Source: Carposina sasakii (taxonomy: Eukaryota; Arthropoda; Insecta; Lepidoptera; Carposinidae). From it: a DNA stretch of 64,000 nucleotides. Below the pieces are notes generated by a model. The model was not told the DNA's origin. It saw only the letters and a program-made list of their open reading frames with translations, and did not search any database. The stretch spans positions 14,198,001 through 14,262,000 of the forward strand of contig CP053153.1 of NCBI GenBank assembly GCA_014607495.2, given 5' to 3'. Positions 25,262 to 36,717 of the stretch are shown here, in pieces; position 1 is the stretch's first letter; every line of letters begins with the position of its first letter. A program made the position numbers and the translations under genes.

Positions 25262-25799
25262 TGCTTAAAAAATTATACAATTCCAAAAGGAGAATACAGG
25301 TTATCATATCCAAATTAATTAAAACAAAATAACCTCACTCAAAGGAAAATGCGGGCCACAGCTAGTATGGTGAAAGATGCCAAAAATAGGCTTTTATATA
25401 ATTCTGAAACTGACAGGCATCAATAAAAATATGCATAAAAGCTTAGAGTATCCGAATATTTACTTTTCCTCGTATCGAAGCGCTGAAAGTAAGGAGATAC
25501 AAACAGGAAAGCACCTGAGCTTTTGATCGTGACGAAAATAAACAATTTTGTATACGATTCTGATATTGAATGAATCGTTTTATGAGTTGTTTCTATTTCA
25601 AAATCATAGGATTGGTATCTTTACCTATTTTAATACGCTCAAGCGTATTCCTTTTTTCGAATACATGATAGACAATATATTGGCTGTTATGATGATAATT
25701 GTTAAAATCTAAAGGTAAATGAGAAGGGTTATTGTTTTGCAGTGGATAGTTACATTCTATATACGGTAAAAATATGAGTGTAGCTGGTTTATACATAAC
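25262..25799. other. No gene recognised
   Basis: AT-rich; nothing supported. Confidence 0.4.
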
Positions 25800-25975
25800 T
25801 CAAATTGTTAGCCAGAACCATAGGGGTCAGATGTAAAAGAGTTGCTAGCTAATCACTTGAGAGAACGTATCTTAGTTCCTTAATCGACTCTTACGACATG
25901 CACGAAATAATAATATATTCTAGAAAAGCCCCGCATCAGCACAGGCTAGAAAGGAAGAAGTAAGAAGAAGTTTTG
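25800..25975 (+). repeat. Dispersed repeat family D, 3' half
   Basis: GTTGCTAGCTAATCACTTGA, CGACTCTTACGACATGCACG and AAGCCCCGCATCAGCACAGG follow the family-D order. Confidence 0.65.
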
Positions 25976-25999
25976 CAAATCATCATCAGCACATGTTCT

Positions 26000-26677
26000 T
26001 TTCTTTAATTCATTACTTTTACAAGAACAGGAAGACAGTCTACCTCTTCCTTCATGCAAGAAGTTTTACAAATACTTCAAAATTATACATATATTGTATC
26101 ACCCCACAACAGTATACATCATTTCTTAATAAAAATCAAACAATGCATTCCACTTCACTTATGTATCTGTATGACAAATTAACTTCCCATTTCCTTCTAG
26201 TGATAGCCAATAATGATTCACTAACCTTTTGCAAATAACCTATCGTAGGTGTCTATTACACTAAATGATTTTAATATAACCAATAATAATCGAGGGCATC
26301 GACCGACAACACGACAGAAGTGTATATGATGTCCTTTTGCTGCGTCTCCTGTTCCTTTTAACATCATTAGCATAAGATTCAAATTTGTGAAATTTACGAC
26401 AATTCAAATGATGGTATGTATTGGAATAAGTATGCATGGCGCGAGCCAAGGAATCTACAAGAGGTCGTAACCAGAAGTATGGAGCTCTATCCACGGCTTT
26501 TCACTAAAAGTCTAGGGTATAGAAATACCAAGTTGTTCTGGTAAAAACAGTCAATACTTTTCAAAAGTCGATTCGGGGAAAAATCAAAAGTGAATTTGGA
26601 ATTTTTTGAATTCTTTAGCGTAAGAACTTTTTTTTATGGATGGTCGTTAAAATAATAAAATATACTGTTATTAAAAT
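26000..26677. other. No gene recognised
   Basis: Open frames at 25993-26238 (+) and 26261-26494 (-) show no domain or splice context. Confidence 0.35.
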
Positions 26678-26678
26678 A

Positions 26679-26905
26679 CAGGGTGTAACAAAAAGGGTAT
26701 ATAGAACCTAGTTCCAAAATTTGAAACACGAAATCACATTTTTCTTTTTCAAGATTGTATGAAAATTCCTAAGATATTTAAAAATTCTCCATACTATCGG
26801 GAAAAATAACCATGTGATTTCGGATCTCAAATTTTGTGGATAGGTTCTTTATAGTGGGCTATTTACATAGCTTTTCGCTTAACATACCCTTTTTGTTACA
26901 CCCTG
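26679..26905. mobile_element. MITE family A, copy 3
   Basis: It runs from CAGGGTGTAACAAAAAGGGT to TTTTTGTTACACCCTG, with TATA on the right (26906-26909) and AATA on the left. The left arm is shortened by about 35 nt compared with 23502-23761. Confidence 0.85.
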
Positions 26906-27029
26906 TATAAGTGTTAACTATGAGGAATGATTACAAAAATACGAGTAACAATGAAAAGGATACATCTGTGCAGTGTCTCAGCTATGTAACTAACAAAATA
27001 AGGTTATAATTAACATTACATAACATAGT

Positions 27030-27125
27030 GTCGGCTGTGTTTCCGAAATGGGATAGCCATAACTGCAAGATCAAAAACGTGATCCCACAGACACATTTAC
27101 CATAGCGGAGACAGATGGAGAAATG
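27030..27125 (+). repeat. Dispersed repeat family D, 5' half
   Basis: GTGTTTCCGAAATGGGATAG, ACTGCAAGATCA and CATAGCGGAGACAGATGG are the family-D landmarks. Confidence 0.65.
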
Positions 27126-27204
27126 ATCAGAGACATATAAGCATAATAATAAATCACCTCCAATTAATATATCTACATGTGTATAAATCTACGCTAGTAG
27201 GTAT

Positions 27205-27462
27205 GGTATCGGAGTAGAATTCGTACCACCCCATGTCTGCCTGTGGGGAACGTACGAGGCGATTTAGGGTTTCCGGTAGGTGGGCAGCAGCGCCTCCCGT
27301 GTTGACAACATAGTCCAAAATACCAATTGCGGTCACCAACCCGCCTGCCCAGCGTGGTGACTATGGGCAAATACCTCTTATGGCAGTCTTGTGGCGTGCC
27401 CTGGGGGAGGCCTACGTCCAGCAGTGGACTGCAATAGGCTGAATGAAGATGATGATGAGGTA
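27205..27462 (+). mobile_element. LINE 3'-end fragment with TGATGA tail
   Basis: Plus-strand copy: GTACCACCCCATGTCTGCC, GGAGGCCTACGTCCAGCAGT, GGACTGCAATAGGCTGAATG, then GATGATGATGAGG. The minus-strand open frame at 27154-27339 is its shadow. Confidence 0.8.
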
Positions 27463-27532
27463 TGGTATCATGTAGTAGAAAAACAAATTAAACTTACATC
27501 AGTACAATAATATTGTACGAAATGGATACTAG

Positions 27533-27563
27533 TACGAGTATGTTATTCTATGACATACTCGTA
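27533..27563. repeat. Perfect 11-bp hairpin
   Basis: TACGAGTATGT and ACATACTCGTA are separated by 9 nt. No element boundary or terminator context is evident. Confidence 0.6.
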
Positions 27564-27842
27564 TGCATCTCGTATCTTTGAATTAATTAACCTGTTAATG
27601 TGTCATTTGTGACTGCTTCTACCTAATCGGTACTAATTTGACATTTGACTCGTTATCTCTCCGAAGTGTCGTACACGGTGTTACTCTCTCCTATCGCGTG
27701 AAGAAATTGCATTATTCTCGTCTGTTTATTATGAATGGTCTTTATTGAGACAGACGTCTTTTTGTCTCCACACTTCTGTGGGTTAGCCTTTTATAATAAT
27801 GAGTGAGTACGGATGTTGTATTTATTATAAGGTCAATGTTGT

Positions 27843-27995
27843 CATAAGGTCACGGCTATGTTTCCGGAATGGGGTAGCCAGGATCATAAAGAAGGTCGTA
27901 CAACTACGTTTAACATAGCGGGGAGAGATGCAAGTGGTCAGTCGGCTCCTACGACGTGCCCAGGAGACGCAGCTGATGTATTCTAGTGAAGCTTC
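27843..27995 (+). repeat. Dispersed repeat family D with internal deletion
   Basis: It has GTTTCCGGAATGGGGTAGCC, ATAGCGGGGAGAGATG, CGACGTGCCCAGGAGACGCA and GCTGATGTATTCTAGTGAAG, so both halves are joined in one copy. Confidence 0.7.
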
Positions 27996-28041
27996 AGATC
28001 AATATCGGAAGTTTTTATAGTTATTTAGAAAAAAAAAAAAA

Positions 28042-28532
28042 TCCTATTCTACTTAACCGACTAATATTAAAACGCGAATGTTTTTGAGTATGGATCGATA
28101 AAATATTCACACACTTCACAACGCATTAACTTAGTCCCACATTAAGATCCATAAGGTCTTGTGTCGTGGGTACTAAGCAACGGTATATAAATACATAGAT
28201 AAGTATAGAAATATCCATGACTCGGAAACAAACAGCAATATTCATCATATCAATGTTTGCACCTACCGGGATTCGAACACACGACCTATGGCGCTGCAGG
28301 CAGGGCCACTACCTACTGCACCAATCGGCCGTCAAAATGGATGGTTGTGTTTGTTACTCTTTCACGTAAAAACAGCTGGAGCGATTTTAATAAAATTTCG
28401 TATGGAGCTAGCTGACACTCTGGATTAACACATAGGCTACTTTTTATTCCGAGAAAATATTTTTATCGTCAATAATTTCGACATTTTGTTTTTTCTACAG
28501 TCCACGCGGACAAAGTCGCGGGCGTCCACTAG
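28042..28532 (+). mobile_element. Non-autonomous Helitron interrupted by a SINE
   Basis: The left end TCCTATTCTACTTAACCGAC, TAATATTAAAACGCG and the right end CACGCGGACAAAGTCGCGGG, CGTCCACTAG match 46429-46653. It sits between A (28041) and T (28533), as expected for Helitrons. The copy is interrupted from about 28096 to 28336 by an inverted SINE. Without it the length would be about 250 nt. Confidence 0.8.
28096..28336 (-). mobile_element. tRNA-derived SINE, inserted in a Helitron
   Basis: Read on the minus strand, the head GGCCGATTGGTGCAGTAGGT is an A-box-like Pol III element and TGTTCGAATCCCGG is a near-canonical B box. The body contains GTTTCCGAGTCATGG and CTTAGTACCCACGACACAAG. ATGGAT lies at both junctions (28090-28095 and 28337-28342), probably a short target duplication. 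A body fragment recurs at 37620-37690. Confidence 0.75.
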
Positions 28533-29689
28533 TATAAAATATTTAAATAGGTTTAGCGCCGCCGGTGTAGAATTAAGATAATTGAGAATTAATAACGAAA
28601 AAGCTTTAAAATTGTAATCTTCCTTGTTATATCATTAATAAACAAGCAAATAAATTACTCTTACATAAGTAAGAGTCATAAAGTTTTAATTCATATAAAT
28701 AATATAGATAACAGTATCTGTAAGTAAGTTGTAATTTTGCAATATAAGTCAGTAAAGGAAAACATGAATTTAAATTTATTACTTGAAGTCCTATTTTATT
28801 CTAATAAGGTACTTAGGTCGGGAAAGGTTAGATAATATTATTAAGAATGATAAGAATTTAAAATATCTACATTTAAAATATTTAGATACTTATATAAATC
28901 GAAATGTTATTATTATTACTTTCTAGCGCGCCACCTATTTGACAGCGAGCGAGCGGCCTGCTGGCTAGTCCGTTGCCCCGCTAGGAGCTCTTTTGCCCAA
29001 TATTTATTATATTTTACTCTTATAGATTATTGTTTATTAGTTTGGTCATTAATATGTCATCATAACGTTAAAACCAGTGTCTTCTTACTGAAGAAGGATC
29101 ACGCCCACCGAACCGAAGCATAACATCTCGCTTCCCACAACTTGAAATTAATGCCTATTCTATGGCGTTTAGTAACGAAACGAAAAGTTACAAGCAAAGT
29201 AGTGAAAAAATAGTATTTGGTTTCTGGATTATTAGGCCATGCAATTCAGCGATTGCGCATGCGTGAATTTGATGGATAGTACGAAAGGCCACAGCGTACG
29301 AAAGTCAGTAATTCCACATAATCATTTCTATATTAGTAGAAGACTGTCTACCCTGTAAGGGATAAAGGCGTGATTATATGTATCTAGAAGACTGGAAGCT
29401 TGCTTTGTTAGGCTTATGAGAATAATGTCATTACATTACATTCTCAAATAATTATATTATGGACAGTCGTCAAGAAAATGGGTATCTAAACGAGGATGGT
29501 CAAAATTCCCACTGACCAATAACCTGATGTCTATCGTTGGATAAAACTCTTTTTGTGACTATTAATAATTACTATTGGGCGATTCTCAAATTGTTGTGTG
29601 AAAAAAGTTATAGGTCTAAAAAGAAATCTTAAAGAAAAAAAAACAATTTATTTTCCACTGTTACTGAAAAGGCAAGGCACTTATTTAAG
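28533..29689. other. No gene recognised
   Basis: It contains a short foldback-arm fragment (29344-29380) and a modestly GC-rich patch (28924-28990) but no supported gene. Confidence 0.4.
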
Positions 29690-29807
29690 TAAAGATGGTA
29701 CAACTCAGGAATGTTTATACAATCTTGAAAAATAAACATGACATGACTTCTCAAACTTTGTGGATAGTGGGCTGTTTTCCTTGTACCATTTTGCTTAAAA
29801 AGTATAG
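29690..29807 (+). repeat. MITE family A fragment
   Basis: AACTCAGGAATGTTTATACA, ATCTTGAAAAATAAACATG and GGATAGTGGGCTGTTT match the family-A interior. Both ends are degraded. Confidence 0.6.
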
Positions 29808-29813
29808 ATTTTA

Positions 29814-29993
29814 TCAAAATTCTTCAAAATCTAAAAATCTACGTTGAATCTCACAAGTCTCCATTCTCGCTTCAGTTTCTTCATGCTGCATATAAGATTC
29901 GTCTTGTGTAGCGGTTACTTTGAATGTTATTGTCTGTTGTTGTGGCAAATTAGCGGAAACATTTTCATTTTCGCTTGTCCCCTTGTACCTCGC
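29814..29993 (-). CDS. Candidate terminal coding exon, unknown protein
   Basis: On the minus strand an acceptor-like site (TTGTTAATTTAG, its AG at 29994-29995) is followed by a 180-nt frame of 59 codons ending in TGA (29814-29816). It starts ARYKGTSENENVSANLPQQQ, includes TITFKVTATQDESY and ends EIQRRFLDFEEF. The mixed acidic composition and varied third positions look like real coding sequence, not AT-rich noise. No upstream partner exon could be fixed; a Helitron and repeats follow upstream. The family is not recognised; it could be the tail of a host gene or of a decayed transposon gene. Confidence 0.4.
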   Translation of the reverse strand, partial: ARYKGTSENENVSANLPQQQTITFKVTATQDESYMQHEETEARMETCEIQRRFLDFEEF

Positions 29994-30258
29994 CTAAATT
30001 AACAATATTAATTTTAAAATGTATTATCGTCTATAAACTTAATAGATTAAATATAACGGGATACGAGTAGGATGCTAGATTAAAGAAACAATCCTTCTCT
30101 TACCTTATGGCATAGCCATATTGGTAATTGTCGTTAGGGAAATAACTATTTAATCTAATCCTAATAGACGATACTAATTTACTTTCAAGAAAAGCCGTTA
30201 GATAAATTACTATCTTCTTTTGTAATTGGACATTAATTTGTGTAGATTTTATTTGTGA

Positions 30259-30618
30259 CTAGTGGACACCCGCGACTCCGTCCGCGTGGAATACAAAAAA
30301 AAATCAAAATGTCGAAATTATCCGGGATAAAAACATTTTCCCGCGATAAAAAGTAGCCTATACATATATATGTGGCATAGGGAAGTGGAGGCCTTTACTC
30401 AGCAGTGGGTTTAGGAGGCTGTATAGATAGATGTATATATTGTACATATTAATATTCCTGATATTAGCGTGCATAAACGCACAGACAAAAATTCAAAAAA
30501 TCATCGTTTTGGGTTCTATTGCGTTGATAAAAGGTCTCCTATAATATTTTTTCTCATATATCTTCAATGTAACAGAGAGCGATCCGTTACATTTTTATTA
30601 TATGTATATAGAAGATGA
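30259..30618 (-). mobile_element. Non-autonomous Helitron interrupted by a LINE tail
   Basis: It is the minus-strand counterpart of 17369-17714: CTAG at 30259-30262 with CCGCGACTCCGTCCGCGTGG beside it, and the TC end at 30618. It lies between A and T in its own orientation. About 75 nt of LINE 3' end is inserted at 30365-30440. Confidence 0.8.
30365..30440 (+). mobile_element. LINE 3'-end fragment inside the Helitron
   Basis: GTGGCATAGGGAAGTGGAGG, CCTTTACTCAGCAGTGGGTT and AGGAGGCTGTATAGATAGAT form a LINE-tail block absent from the sister Helitron. Confidence 0.65.
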
Positions 30619-30619
30619 T

Positions 30620-31360
30620 ATTTTTTACTATTCGGACATGCTAAATTATAGAAGAAACAATTAAAATTATAGAAGGAGTAGCTGGCGGTTTGCGTATGGC
30701 CTAGATTTCATAGCTATCTTACCACAAGTGAGAAAGCAGTTAGAAAAGGATAGTTTTGTTGTCAGTAGGTCATTTTAACTTGCCAGAAGTCTTAAACCAA
30801 CATGTCAGATCAATAAAATGACAATAAATCCATGAAAAGTATCAGGTAGCGACTTAAAAGTTTTCAAAATTATCGTATAATAACATAATTATTCACCTTT
30901 TGTCTATTTTTGTAGCAAAATAAACTTTAACTAAACAAAAGTATAAACTTCTCGTAAGTATTGATCGAAACTAAAGCTACACACGGTTACAGAAAACACG
31001 ATATCCAATACATAATATACTTACAAGGAATTTTAGCCATTAGATTGTTGTGTTGAGAGGCTGTGTTATATAATAATAATAATAAGTTTATTTCAGATAT
31101 ATTAATTACATCCATATATGTTAGTAACAGTTACTTACGCTAGTATTAGTTTAATTATGTGTTTATTGGATGCTTAAATTAAATTAGTAAATTACATTAA
31201 TTCATTCATAATATTTATTCAATAAATTTTCATAATTTTTTTTCTAAAAGACTGTTGACTTGACTCTTGTCACTTAAAGAAAAGTCCTTACAGCTATATA
31301 AAAAAAATTAGCTCGCTCTAGAATATAATTTAATAACGTTCTGAAGAAAAGTTTACATAT
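30620..31360. other. No gene recognised
   Basis: AT-rich; nothing supported. Confidence 0.4.
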
Positions 31361-31361
31361 A

Positions 31362-31796
31362 CAGGGTGTGCCAGGCAAATACTGACATACTGAACAAGTA
31401 GCATTATTTTGAATTATGTGACAGTGTTAATTTGATTATCCGTAATGTTTGTTTTTTTCGTGCTAATGGCATCGGGCGATCCTGTGACTAGATAAACGGG
31501 GCTTATTGGTTATTGTATGATATTACATTGCTGTTTTTTGAATCATTTGTGACTTTCCACTGGGGTTGATCAGTTAATTGAACTTCCTTAAGCGAAACTT
31601 TTTTTAGAAATTTAATCAAGAATTAAAATATTGTTTTTAGGTCATTATCTAAAGCCAATTTATTTCACAAAAAAAAAATGAAAAAAATGTCGGAAAATTT
31701 TGGAATTTTCCTGCTAAAATTTCCAGTGGTTTTCGCCTCAGAATCATGCTCTGAAGTCGCCATATCAAGATTTGCCTGGCTGTCATTTCCACCCTG
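31362..31796 (+). mobile_element. MITE family C, copy 2
   Basis: It runs from CAGGGTGTGCCAGGCAAATA to TTTGCCTGGCTGTCATTTCC, ACCCTG, with TATA on both sides (31358-31361, 31797-31800). A short deletion near the left end removes the GACAGC part of the inverted repeat. Confidence 0.85.
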
Positions 31797-31805
31797 TATA
31801 CATAT

Positions 31806-32012
31806 TACACATGGCTGTGTTCCCGGGTAGGAACTGCAGGATCATAAAGAAGATCCCACATTCACGTTTAGCAGCGGGGACAGATGTTAATTAATAACAA
31901 GTTGCTAGCTTGCCTGAGAGAATTTTCGAATTCCTCAGCCGACTCTTACGACATGCACGGTAGGAGATGCAGCTGATGTATTCTAGTGAAGCCCCGCATC
32001 AGCACAGGATCC
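31806..32012 (+). repeat. Dispersed repeat family D, near full length
   Basis: The landmarks in order are GTGTTCCCGG, AACTGCAGGATCATAAAG, CCCACATTCACGTTTAG, GGGGACAGATGTTAAT, GTTGCTAGCTTGCCTGAGAG, CGACTCTTACGACATGCACG, GATGCAGCTGATGTATTCTA and GCCCCGCATCAGCACAGG. It has no Pol III boxes or coding frame, so the class is open. Confidence 0.7.
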
Positions 32013-32033
32013 CCGCATCAGCAAAACTTTAAA

Positions 32034-32208
32034 GGCTCGAGTACACCGGATGCGTATGCGTGCACGTAAGCGTAGACGTACACGTACCTCTGAGTTTAAT
32101 GTATAGAACTGTCACCGCTTAACGTCTATGCTTACGTCTACGCATACGCATCCGGTCTGCCCGTGCCTATACAATTCGATACATTACAACTCAGAGTCTG
32201 CTCGAGCC
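32034..32208. mobile_element. Foldback MITE family E, copy 2
   Basis: It runs from GGCTCGAGTACACCGGATGC to GTCTGCTCGAGCC, with internal ATGCGTGCACGTAAGCGTAG and its inverted partner. The right arm is shortened. Confidence 0.8.
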
Positions 32209-33420
32209 TTTAATGAATTTAATTCCGCTTCAGCTGTGTGTATTCCTAAACTTTAACTAAAACGCTGTTGGAACGTTTGCCGTTCAATTGTAGGGGCCCA
32301 TTAGCGTCCGCTTGTCAACTGGGCACAGGAACTTTGTCAAACTACCAAGTTCGAAAGTCAGTAACTACTAAGTATCTGATAGTTGCGTAAGTTACTTTAC
32401 AGGAGTTCTAGTCGAGTTTATTACGGGTTTTTCCTTTACTCGAGGAAAGTTTTAATTTGTAATTAGATAATGGATTTGGTAAGGATTAAGTTACAGAACC
32501 GAATGGTCACTTAGATTTCTTTTTAGTTCAAATTCTTAAAGCGTCCTTTATACTTTTTAATACTTGGGCTGATAATATAAACATATGATTTTTCTCGTTG
32601 GAGCGGTCATAGGCAACTGGTGAATCATTCATAATAACTACTACCAAATAATTACTTTGCCTTTTATTATAGAAGCTCAAAATTATAGGTCAATCACCAT
32701 TTAATAATAATAACCGAATATAATAAAGTTAGCTAAAACTTAATTCTAAAACTTACAGGATAATCATTGTGTTTTATTAAAAAAGATTTGGATTAAATTA
32801 GATAGCAAACTAACACAAACCTTCACATATACAACTATACGAAATACTACATTTGCTCAGGAAGACGTATGTTATTTCAATTTATGTGAACTTGCTCATG
32901 TGAACTAATGAAAGTTTAATTTTGCCAACTAAGCATAGTGTTTTAGTAATCTTGCCCTAAAACAGCAGCAACAAATAGGCCGCAGAGGCGGCTCATTATT
33001 CTCCGTGTAAGGGTCAGAAATCCTGACTTAGACAATGCCAGTTTGTTACGTAGTTAGGCTGAGGCGCCGCCGGGGGAGGCACGTTAATCTGACAAGAAAC
33101 AAAGCATGGACACAGTGGGTCAAAGTGCAGTAGCATAACTTGGTTCGCTTGGAAGTATTTGTAATATCTAAATGCAGTGGTTTGCGTCTAATATTCTGTC
33201 AGATTTGAGCTGACTCGTATACAGTAAAGACTGATAGATACTTGGATTAAAGGTAAAGAACACAGCATAAATACTTAGTGTCACAGACTTTTAATTTAAT
33301 TATAGGTACGATATATGCAACTACGTACTTATTTTATGCCAGAAGCAAAAGGTTCAGTAAAATATTTACTATCGATAAATTTCTCACCTCTAATGTCTAG
33401 GATTACCAGACCAGTACATT
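32209..33420. other. No gene recognised
   Basis: Unique AT-rich sequence with a small GC-rich patch near 33060-33085; no supported feature. Confidence 0.4.
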
Positions 33421-33560
33421 CACATCAGCCTATTGCAGTCCACTGCTGGACCTAGGCCTCTCCGGAGCATGCCACAAGGCATAGGAGGGTTTTTGCCCAT
33501 ATTCACCACGCTGGGCAGCCGGGTTGGTGACCGCAGTGTAATCTTCGGACTATGCTGACC
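33421..33560 (-). mobile_element. LINE 3'-end fragment
   Basis: CAGCCTATTGCAGTCCACTG, CACCACGCTGGGCAGCCGGG and TTGGTGACCGCAG match 18067-18330. The TGATGA tail is lost. Confidence 0.7.
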
Positions 33561-34095
33561 AGACTACCAGACTAAACGAGCGGTAAACCTTGTTTCATGT
33601 ATTCAAAATACGGTTTAGCATTTGAGTCTCTGCCATCACAATAGCCTGTGTAAAGCCTGCCTAACCACTGGCGTACTTATTAACGCCGCCCTGTCACTCT
33701 GCCCAGTAACTTTCAATTAGACCGTCCTCCGAATTAGGACCGCAAAGATTACCAACGTGAATCTTGAACGGCGACATTTACATCGTTGCTCGTAAAATGA
33801 GAATGAAAACACTGGACAGAACGCAGCCAGCAATGAACGTAAAAATTGGAATCATGGGTAAGGCGTAGAAGCAGATGTTAGGCTTGGTAATTAGGGAAAT
33901 AGAATTGACTGCGGGCGAGAATAATCTGCGCTTAAATGCTTTACTGAAAAAAATAAAGATAGCTTTGTGATTAAATGAAAATTATGCTGATAAGAACTGG
34001 GCTTCTTTTTTGACCGATTTCAATGGAAGGTGAATGATATTTGTGTTATATTAGCTAGACTATAATAATATGTTAAGATAACTTGTTTCACTAAA
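33561..34095. other. No gene recognised
   Basis: Nothing supported. Confidence 0.35.
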
Positions 34096-34099
34096 CATT

Positions 34100-34175
34100 C
34101 GATATGCAATGAACGTGGCAATGGATCGCGATTGTTATCATGCAGTTCTAGGTACCCCATTTCGGGAACATATCG
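34100..34175 (-). repeat. Dispersed repeat family D, 5' half
   Basis: On the minus strand GTTCCCGAAATGGGGTACCT, AGAACTGCATGAT and CATTGCCACGTTCATTGCAT match the family start. It forms the second half of a longer open frame (34020-34322). Confidence 0.55.
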
Positions 34176-34352
34176 TATGTCTTTCAATTTAGGAATGACC
34201 AAATATAAGATTTCGTCACTAGAAGGTTTTTTCTTATCTATTATGAACTCGATTATCGCCAAGTTATCATCCTTACACACTGGTAATATTTGCCGAATCA
34301 CCTTTCTAAGAACTTCCGACAATATCGAGCGGAGATCAAATAATCGACTTTA
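34176..34352 (-). pseudogene. Possible remnant coding segment cut by a family-D repeat
   Basis: The minus-strand frame before the family-D junction reads RLFDLRSILSEVLRKV, then RQILPVCKDDNLAIIEF and KKPSSDEILYLVIPKLKDI. The amino-acid mix is protein-like. It then runs directly into family-D sequence, so the annotated open frame is a chimera. Acceptor evidence is weak and I do not recognise the family. Confidence 0.25.
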
Positions 34353-36034
34353 ACCGCTACAAATATTTGAACTTCTACAAAAAGTCCATTTGAATAGGAG
34401 TTCGAAGTAAGGATGTGATTTGAATAAACATTCAATACCGTATTATACCTATATTTACTAGTAACTATCTTGTACAAGCCATCATTTCCCAGTAAAGCCA
34501 GTAATGCTTCCTTTCCAGCCAGTATGGCTATTGCGATCTCTTTTGTTTGATACTTTATAGTGATGATAACCTATTGAAACAACTAATGGAAGTGGCATGT
34601 TACATGTGTTTTATCAAATTTTTATGTTATATGGCAATTCCATAGGAAGAGTTTCAATGGGTCAATTCATTACTTTAAAAACTTGTTTAGATTTATTTTC
34701 GAAAACTTTATTAAGTATTATATATCTTTTAATATGGTCTACTATATACATATAGACATAAAAATCACGCCTCTTTGAATCATGCCACAAAATCCTGACA
34801 CACCTCTCTCGCTTCAACTACTTTTATTTAATGATATTCTTCATGCACGTTCGTCGGTTTATTGATGTAGAACTCAAAATAGATATACAATGCAAAGTGA
34901 GTAAACCTACCGTTTTGTCAATGCCTTTCAAAGATTTACCTATATAATATCCTAGAAACCTTTGAAACATATAACAAGGGGCGCATTACCATTTTAAATG
35001 AGCAGGAAGGCTGTAACGTGTTCCAAAAGACCGAACACAGTGCGAGCCAGTTAAATACGGTGAAACAACATAGCCTAGTCGAGGAGCTTGTTGCAATTAG
35101 GGCTCTGATGTGTTTTTATTAAATCTGTGCTTGTATATTTAACGATCGATATTTTTCTTCTTTTTTCAATGTTGTCTTATTTAATTTATTATAAGATATG
35201 ACATCTTACTGACTTGTATTTAATCCCTAGCAGTATAATACACTCCATCTATAATTGCGACGTATTTAGACTAACTTGTGATTCTCTAAAATTAATGAGG
35301 ACTACGCCTTATTTAAGTGTTTGTATTGTTATTCTAAAACACAGACCTTTATTTATTATTTTTGTACACAGAAAACAATAAGATAAGATAATGGCAAAGA
35401 TAAAACCTTCTTCTTAATTATTTTTACCCGACTACGCCAGAAAGAGGGTTATTCTTCTATCAGTATTCCTTCTTATAAATCCTACAACATTCGTTCCAAT
35501 TAATCTCGTAACTAAGTCTTACAGCTCCCAGTCAACAATCGAACAGTGCAGTAAGCTCGCTAATTACCATAGTTAGAACAATGCCTCGTTGTAGAAGGCC
35601 GATGTTGGGAGGTGATAATTTCTGACTGACCTACATAACTTGCCTTTAAGAACTGCAAATAAGGTTTCTACTTTAATGGTTCGGTTACAAATAGTTTCTA
35701 ACATGTTTGTTATTAAGGGCACAAACAAAACAACTTTCAATATAAATGTCAGTTTGTCTGTATGTTGTCCATCATCGCTTATACCTTGTTTATTTTTATT
35801 TTCATATGGTTTATTTACGACTTTACAGATTTTTATCTAAATATAACTTTTGGCAGCAATTACAACTTATTTTATTAGGTTTATGTATGTAGGTAGGTAT
35901 TATATTATAATTATTACAAGTTATGTTCCCAAGTAGGTTAGCTAGTGGAGTATGCCATGGAGAGCATTAGGCTCGTCCTTGTATTATAATTTCTAGTACA
36001 AAAAATATTTTTACCTATCTATGTTTATGGCCGC
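34353..36034. other. No gene recognised
   Basis: AT-rich; the open frame at 35640-35840 has no supporting motif. Confidence 0.4.
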
Positions 36035-36243
36035 GTGGTGCCAGCATAGTAGAATTCGTATCACCCCATGTCTGCCCGTGGGTATCGTACGAGGCAATTA
36101 AGGGTTTCCGGGAGGTGGGCAGCAGCGCCTCCCGTGCTGACAACATAGTTCGAAAATCACACTGCGGTCACCAACCCCCCTGTGGCAGTAGCCTTGTAGT
36201 GTGCCCTGTCCAGCAGTGGACTGCAATAGGCTGAAGAAGAAGA
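36035..36243 (+). mobile_element. LINE 3'-end fragment
   Basis: GTATCACCCCATGTCTGCCC, AGGGTTTCCGGGAGGTGGGC, AGCAGCGCCTCCCGTGCTGA and CCAGCAGTGGACTGCAATAG are the same order as 27205-27462, with an internal deletion. Confidence 0.75.
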
Positions 36244-36583
36244 ATATAGATCCACAGTTATATTATATTTATTGACGTCATCATAGTAATACATATTATC
36301 TGGTTACAAAATTTGTCTGATCTAAATGGATGAACTAATTAAAACTTAAGACAGTATACATTACTTTCTAATGAGTGAGTAATAAATATATCTCATAATA
36401 GGTAAGTTAATAATTGAAGTCGATATCTAAAGAATTTTTGTTTATCTATATCCGCTTCGCTCAAGAGCGGTCACCTTCTATATTCCCTTTATGGCCGATT
36501 TAGCCTAAATGAAGAAAATATTCATTCCGTTCTATCTTGATCAAGTCATGTCCATTTTTCAAGTTTGTATAAATAATAGGATC

Positions 36584-36717
36584 GATTCCGGCAGTCACAC
36601 TTAAAGCTAAACCTAACCTTAGTTGGGTCTATCTCTCTCAGTTCTTAACATAAATGGCAGAGAGAGAAAAAGACAGGACTAAATTTACGTTGAGGTTTAA
36701 GTGTGACTGCCGGAATC
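36584..36717. mobile_element. Small MITE family H
   Basis: GATTCCGGCAGTCACACTTA and TAAGTGTGACTGCCGGAATC are perfect inverted 20-bp ends of a 134-nt element. The centre has CT-rich and GA-rich halves (CTATCTCTCTCAG, GGCAGAGAGAGA), so it is partly complementary too. Confidence 0.8.

Noticed and set aside
34020..34175. C-terminal half of the 100-codon minus-strand frame
   Set aside because: This part is family-D repeat, so it is not original coding sequence.
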